Below are positions 59,957-64,000 of a DNA stretch of 64,000 nucleotides, piece by piece. Below the pieces are notes generated by a model. It worked only from the letters and a program-made list of their open reading frames with translations, was not told the origin of the DNA and did not search any database. This stretch comes from Salisaeta longa DSM 21114 (GTDB lineage Bacteria > Bacteroidota > Rhodothermia > Rhodothermales > Salinibacteraceae). Position numbers and translations under genes: made by a program. The DNA lies in assembly GCF_000419585.1 (NCBI RefSeq), contig NZ_ATTH01000001.1, positions 1,696,005 to 1,760,004 on the forward strand. Direction: 5' to 3'. Position 1 is the stretch's first letter. The number at the start of each line of letters is the position of its first letter.

Positions 59957-61024
59957 CTACTGCGCCGCCACTTGTCCGCCCCAGGTGCCAATGCCCGAGG
60001 GGTACGTTCCCACCTCAATCACCTCAACGATTTCGCGCGACTGCGTATCGATGACGGTGATCGTGCCGGCGGTGGAATTGTTGCCGGTGGGCGTGTAGGT
60101 GCCCTTGCGGTTGTTGTTCGACACAAACAGGTAGCGGCCATCGGCCGAGAGCACCGTGCCGTGCGGCTGTGCAAGGCCGTTGCCCGTGATGGTGTCGACG
60201 ACCTCGCGCGCTTGCAGGTCGATGATGCTGACGCTGTGGCTGGCTTTGTTGGGAATGTATGCGTAGCGGCCATCGGGGCTAATGACGGGGTGCCACGGCT
60301 GCGCGCCCACCTGCAGCGTATCGGTGACGGTGATGGCCGGCGCGTTGCTCATGTCAAAGAGCAGCACCTCGCCAGTCACCTGGCCGGTGCCCACCATGGT
60401 CGTTCCGTCGGGAGTCACGGCAAAATCCACGAACGTCTGCGTCTTGCCGCCCAGCGTTTTCAGTTCAATCTTGGTGGACGACGCATCCATGGCCAGCATC
60501 TGGTTCATGGCGAGGCTCGCGTTGTACACGTAGCGTCCGTCGGGCGAAACGGCGATGGGATGCGGCCGCGGAAAGAACGTGTTGGCCATCTCAACGCGCA
60601 TCGCCGCCCGGTCGATCACGGCGAGGCTTTGCGGTGGGTTGACCGCGCTCATCGAGCGGCCGGCGTAGAGGCGCGTGCTCGTCGTGTCGATCGCCAGAAG
60701 ACCCGGCACCTCCATATCGAGGCGCTTCACGAGTTCGTTCTGGGCATTAAACTTGAGCACCGTGTTGGCACCGATCAGCGTGAGGTACCACGCCGAGCCG
60801 TCCGCCTCGGCCACCACGTGATGCGGCTTAGCGTTTTTGGAAAAGCCGAGCGCCTTGAGGTCGACGCGATCGACAATCTCCAACGATTGCATGTCGATAA
60901 TCGACACGGTAGCTTCGCCCTGGTTGGCTACGTACAGCAGCGGCGCACCGCTTGCTTGGCCGCGGGCCGCGCCCGGCAGCAGCAGTCCAACAACACAGGC
61001 AAATACAGCAATCAAACGTCGCAT
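59957..61024 (-). CDS. YVTN-family beta-propeller protein
   Basis: A 355-residue exported protein with signal peptide MRRLIAVFACVVGLLLPGAA. Repeats of the YVTN type (LYVANQGEATVSIIDMQSLE, AVSPDGRYVYNASLAM, VISPDGRYAYIPNKASHSVSIIDLQAREVVD, VLSADGRYLFVSNNN) form a seven-bladed propeller like YncE. Such proteins bind surface, metal or quinone ligands; the ligand here is unknown. It lies between the other two beta-propeller genes with gaps of 59 and 99 bases. Confidence 0.9.
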   Translation of the reverse strand: MRRLIAVFACVVGLLLPGAARGQASGAPLLYVANQGEATVSIIDMQSLEIVDRVDLKALGFSKNAKPHHVVAEADGSAWYLTLIGANTVLKFNAQNELVKRLDMEVPGLLAIDTTSTRLYAGRSMSAVNPPQSLAVIDRAAMRVEMANTFFPRPHPIAVSPDGRYVYNASLAMNQMLAMDASSTKIELKTLGGKTQTFVDFAVTPDGTTMVGTGQVTGEVLLFDMSNAPAITVTDTLQVGAQPWHPVISPDGRYAYIPNKASHSVSIIDLQAREVVDTITGNGLAQPHGTVLSADGRYLFVSNNNRKGTYTPTGNNSTAGTITVIDTQSREIVEVIEVGTYPSGIGTWGGQVAAQ

Positions 61025-61123
61025 AAGCACAGACCGATAGGGAATGGATCGTTGAGAAACCACGAGCGCAGAAGCCCGAAGGCCGCTGCGCTCGTCGCAT
61101 GCTTCCAACCATGAACGCGCGTC

Positions 61124-63487
61124 TTACAGGCTTTCCTGCTGACGCCGAAGGATGAAGAGTCCTTCGTTCATGCTCGTCATGATGATAATGCCGCTGTCAA
61201 AGAACGGATAGTTACTCCACGTGCCGGCAAAGCCCGGCTCGTCTTTGCCAAAGGGCACCGTGTCGAACTCGGCCACATGGCGCGGCGCGGTTGGATTGCT
61301 CACGTCCAAGATATGCAGTCCACTCACGTAGTTCGACTGGTAGGCCAGTCCGTCGCGAATGTACATGTTGTGATCGGTGGAGCGGTTCGGGAAGAAGTAT
61401 TCCGTCGCCAGTTTCGGATTATCGAGGTCCGTCACGTCCCACACGAGCGCCCGCGTGCTGTCTGCCAGGCCTTGGATCTCATCGAGCTCATCGTTCTGAA
61501 TGAAATACCGATGGTCTTCGGTGAGCCAGCCCTGGTGCACGTAGGCGTGATCCGGGTACGTACCCGTCGATACGGCTACGGGCTCGTCCTTGTTGGTAAC
61601 ATCGGCAATGCTGATGGCCGTTTCGTTCGCGCCGAAGCAAATCTCGCGGCCCTGATAATCTTTATCGGGACCGTTGTAGACGACGCACTGGGCGTCATGC
61701 GAGTAGCCCGTGCCGGTACGTCCGGTGGACGGATCGGCAAAGCATCCTGCAAATTCCGGCTCGGTCGGGTTCTCGATGTTGACCATGTGCAAGCCGCCAC
61801 CACAGGTTTGGCCGCCGCCGCTGCTTCCTACGATATAGGCATAGCCCGTATCGGTGTTGATGACGACGTTGTGCGCGCTGTGAATCTTGTCGTAGTGCGC
61901 GGTTTCCTCAAACGTGACCGGTGCTTCGCTGGGCGACACGTCGCGCAGCTGCGTCAGGTCAAAGATCTGCATGCCGTGCTCGCCGGCGTTGTCGGCCACC
62001 ACGTATGCGTGGTTCTTGTAGACCTTCACGTCGCGCCACACATTTACCGTGGAGCCTTCGGTGCGGGGCAAGCTGCCCAGGTACACCGGGTTGCTCGGGT
62101 CGGTCACATCTACGAACGAGGTGCCGTCAATGCGGCCCACGAGCGCGTACTCTCGCCCGGTCTCTGGATCGGTCCAGCCCCAGATGTCGTTCACCTGCAC
62201 GCCTCGGCCGCCGCCAATCTTGTGCACCGGAAGGAACGAGACGAGGTCGACGTTCTGGCACTCAAACATCTTGGCGGTGCCATCGGTGCAGCGAACTTTG
62301 TTGCCGGTGATGGAAGACATCACATCGGCCGGCGCGCTTGCTACCGTGGCTTCTTTCCAGCCGCTCTCGGTAGCCCACAGGATCGTTGCGGTGCCCGCGC
62401 CATAGTCGGCACCTAGGCGGCCCGTCGCAACCACGTCGTCGCTCGCGGCGAGCGACGCCCCGGCCATCTGCCCCGTTTTGGTTGCTTCGAGGGCCACGTG
62501 CTGCGCAGCCGTCCAGTTGCCGTCGCTCCAGGTATAGCGGTAGAGAGCGCCGGTCCGGTCGTCCGCGCCGGGCGCGCCAATCCATGCCTGATCGCCTGCA
62601 AAGGCAAGCGAGGCGCCAAAGTAGTGCTCGCCGCCGGTGGCCAGTGGGTAGAGCGTGTGCTGGTGCTCCCATGTGCTGGCCGTATCGTTGAAGGCAAACG
62701 TGAACACCCGGCCCGCAGCCTCGTCGGCGCGCGGCGCGCCAATGAAGGCCGTACCATCGTGCAGCGCGATCGTTGAGCCGAAGCGTGCAGCGGAGTTCAG
62801 CTGACTGCGCATGAGCTGTCCCACCTCGTTCCACGCCTCGGCGTCCGCATCATAGCGGAAGGCATACACGACGCCCGTCTCCTGTCCGGCCGCGCCCGCC
62901 AGCAAGTGGCCGTCCTGCAGCGCCACGGTGCCACCAAAGCGGTTGCCCTTCTGAGCGCTCGACCCCACAAGCGTGGCCGTCTGGGCCCAGCCCGCATCGG
63001 TGCGGCGGTACACAAACACGCGGCCAACGGATGCGCGCGACGACGCGCCCACCGCAAGCCAATCGCCGTCAAGCGCAATGCTGCTGCCAAACCCGCTGAT
63101 GCTATCCGGCACGGTCAGCTTGGCGGCTTGCGTCCAGTCCGACCCCGACTTATTGAAGATGTAGACCGCATCGCTGGAGGCGCTGGCCAGCGTGGTGCCA
63201 TCCACCGAAAGGGCACTTCCAAATCCATCCTGCACGGCGCCGTCTTGGGCTTCCAGCACGGCGGCCTCTTGCCAGGCCCCCTCCTGCTGCGTATACAGAT
63301 ACACGCGGCCGGGGGTGTGCACAGCCCGCGGCTCGCCAATGAACACGGTGCCCTCGTGCACCGCAAGCGCTTGCCCAAAGCCCATCATGGCGCTATTGCG
63401 CGCAAACGGCGCAGACTGCGCGTGCACGCTGAGCGGCCACACGAAAAGGAGTAACAGAAGAAGAACGCGTCGCGATTGTACCATCAT
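61124..63487 (-). CDS. Choice-of-anchor B protein with FG-GAP and LVIVD repeats
   Basis: A 787-residue exported protein. Signal peptide at residues 1-23 (VLLLLLLFVWPLSVHAQ). Residues about 30-370 contain FG-GAP-like integrin repeats with GSALSVDGTTLAS, GSSIALDGDWLAVGA, GGTVALQDGHLLAGAA, GSTIALHDGTAFIGAPRADE. Residues about 400-780 are the choice-of-anchor B domain with LVIVD repeats (HIGGGRGVQVNDIWGWTDPE, FVDVTDPSNPVYLGSLP, MVNIENPTEPEFAGCFAD, LHILDVSNPTAPRHVAEFD). It likely forms two propellers on the outside of the cell. Alternative ATG at 63484. Confidence 0.85.
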   Translation of the reverse strand: MMVQSRRVLLLLLLFVWPLSVHAQSAPFARNSAMMGFGQALAVHEGTVFIGEPRAVHTPGRVYLYTQQEGAWQEAAVLEAQDGAVQDGFGSALSVDGTTLASASSDAVYIFNKSGSDWTQAAKLTVPDSISGFGSSIALDGDWLAVGASSRASVGRVFVYRRTDAGWAQTATLVGSSAQKGNRFGGTVALQDGHLLAGAAGQETGVVYAFRYDADAEAWNEVGQLMRSQLNSAARFGSTIALHDGTAFIGAPRADEAAGRVFTFAFNDTASTWEHQHTLYPLATGGEHYFGASLAFAGDQAWIGAPGADDRTGALYRYTWSDGNWTAAQHVALEATKTGQMAGASLAASDDVVATGRLGADYGAGTATILWATESGWKEATVASAPADVMSSITGNKVRCTDGTAKMFECQNVDLVSFLPVHKIGGGRGVQVNDIWGWTDPETGREYALVGRIDGTSFVDVTDPSNPVYLGSLPRTEGSTVNVWRDVKVYKNHAYVVADNAGEHGMQIFDLTQLRDVSPSEAPVTFEETAHYDKIHSAHNVVINTDTGYAYIVGSSGGGQTCGGGLHMVNIENPTEPEFAGCFADPSTGRTGTGYSHDAQCVVYNGPDKDYQGREICFGANETAISIADVTNKDEPVAVSTGTYPDHAYVHQGWLTEDHRYFIQNDELDEIQGLADSTRALVWDVTDLDNPKLATEYFFPNRSTDHNMYIRDGLAYQSNYVSGLHILDVSNPTAPRHVAEFDTVPFGKDEPGFAGTWSNYPFFDSGIIIMTSMNEGLFILRRQQESL

Positions 63488-63808
63488 TGCTCAGGTCTTG
63501 CTCGGAGGTCGATGAAGCTGGTGCGTTCTGCAGGAAAACCGGCAGACGTAACTTGGGGCGTTGCTTGGGAACTCTTGCCAACGTGTTGACCCATTGCTCT
63601 CTCAAACAGAGCACAGCCAACCGATCCTTCATAGCCTTTCCATGATCGGGTGTTCCTATGTGGAGCCCTTGTGCTGTTGACAGCACACGCACGTCATCAG
63701 TTGCACCTGGCGCGCCGGTGGCACCGCATCGGCAACGGATCTGTCGGGCCTATCCTTCGTACGGAAAGACAGCATGAGCTCTTCGAAAGGTCTTAACCAA
63801 AGCGGCGT
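63488..63808. other. Non-coding region upstream of two divergent genes
   Basis: About 320 bases between the choice-of-anchor B gene and the truncated last gene. A 7-bp hairpin TGTGCTG (63670-63676) and CAGCACA (63681-63687) is the only clear structure. No gene or promoter could be supported. Confidence 0.4.
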
Positions 63809-64000
63809 ATGCGCGGGACCGGCGTGCGATGGATGATTGGGGTGCTGTTGCTGACCCTCGGCGGCGTGGGCGGGGCGATGCTCGCGCGGCGGTCGGGTAC
63901 CGAGGCGCCGCCCGCGCCCACCGTAGCCCATGAGGCGCTGCAAATCCTAAAAGCCCGCCACGTAGCAGCCCCTACGGCCCGCCGGCTTGCGGCCGCCGGC
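63809..64000 (+). CDS. Membrane-anchored protein, N-terminal part, truncated by the window end
   Basis: The frame from ATG 63809 is open to the last base (64 codons). Residues 1-10 are basic, 9-24 hydrophobic (MIGVLLLTLGGVGGAMLA), then RRSGTEAPPAP, consistent with a signal anchor followed by an exported domain. The visible part after it (AHEALQILKARHVA) is too short to assign. Confidence 0.4.
   Translation, partial: MRGTGVRWMIGVLLLTLGGVGGAMLARRSGTEAPPAPTVAHEALQILKARHVAAPTARRLAAAG

Overview
The window looks like a chromosomal segment of a GC-rich member of the Bacteroidota, most probably the Rhodothermota/Salinibacter-type branch. Supporting signs are a SusC/SusD outer-membrane pair, very few recognisable Shine-Dalgarno sequences in front of the starts, several exported beta-propeller and lamin-tail proteins, and many acidic, Asp/Glu/Thr-rich linkers (dihydrolipoamide acyltransferase, SecD, YidC) of the kind found in salt-adapted proteomes. 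The genus assignment is inference; no rRNA is present.

Layout. 1-5.9 kb: the end of a SAF-domain oxidoreductase, a bidirectional terminator, then a minus-strand SusC-SusD-lipoprotein uptake operon with a good sigma-70-like promoter. 5.9-13.5 kb: minus-strand housekeeping genes (orphan histidine kinase, purA, secF, secD, a small exported protein, the Sua5-type tRNA threonylcarbamoyladenosine gene). 13.6-27.7 kb: mostly plus-strand genes: a three-LTD secreted protein, a CDF metal transporter (minus), a membrane pyrophosphatase, a two-lipoyl E2 acyltransferase, a tyrosine-recombinase paralogue that has lost both catalytic arginines, a GIN-domain protein (minus), an orphan response regulator, fumarase and an HtrA protease. 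27.8-34.3 kb: a complete SUF iron-sulphur locus (A-type carrier divergent from sufB-C-D-S-E-T), with the same 16-bp palindromic sequence at both ends of the carrier gene. 34.3-47.2 kb: a TPR-AAA-Fis regulator with a degenerate ATPase, a VOC protein, phosphohexomutase, threonine synthase, hydrolase, YtxH protein, YaaA, uridine kinase, a tRNA-queuosine mannosyltransferase homologue, and the conserved yidC-rnpA-rpmH cluster. 47.4-47.7 kb: tRNA-Gly(CCC) and tRNA-Val(UAC).

47.7-56.4 kb is an accessory island beginning directly after tRNA-Val, with visibly lower GC. It holds a type III-like restriction-modification pair (large mod, res), with a RAYT (REP-associated Y1 transposase) gene lying between mod and res in the same orientation. 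A second, frameshifted RAYT, a short third RAYT remnant, an orphan FitA-like antitoxin and the decayed N-terminus of a DUF1156-type methylase follow. Both long RAYT genes carry a GTAGAGACG...CGTCTCTAC palindrome inside the coding sequence, at the same place in the protein. This is the most unusual thing in the window: RAYT genes that appear to harbour REP-like palindromes of their own.

56.4-64 kb: a lipoprotein, a TPM-domain membrane protein, then three consecutive minus-strand exported beta-propeller proteins (FG-GAP, YVTN, choice-of-anchor-B) and the start of a membrane-anchored gene running off the end. No rRNA, CRISPR array, prophage or complete insertion sequence with terminal repeats was seen.
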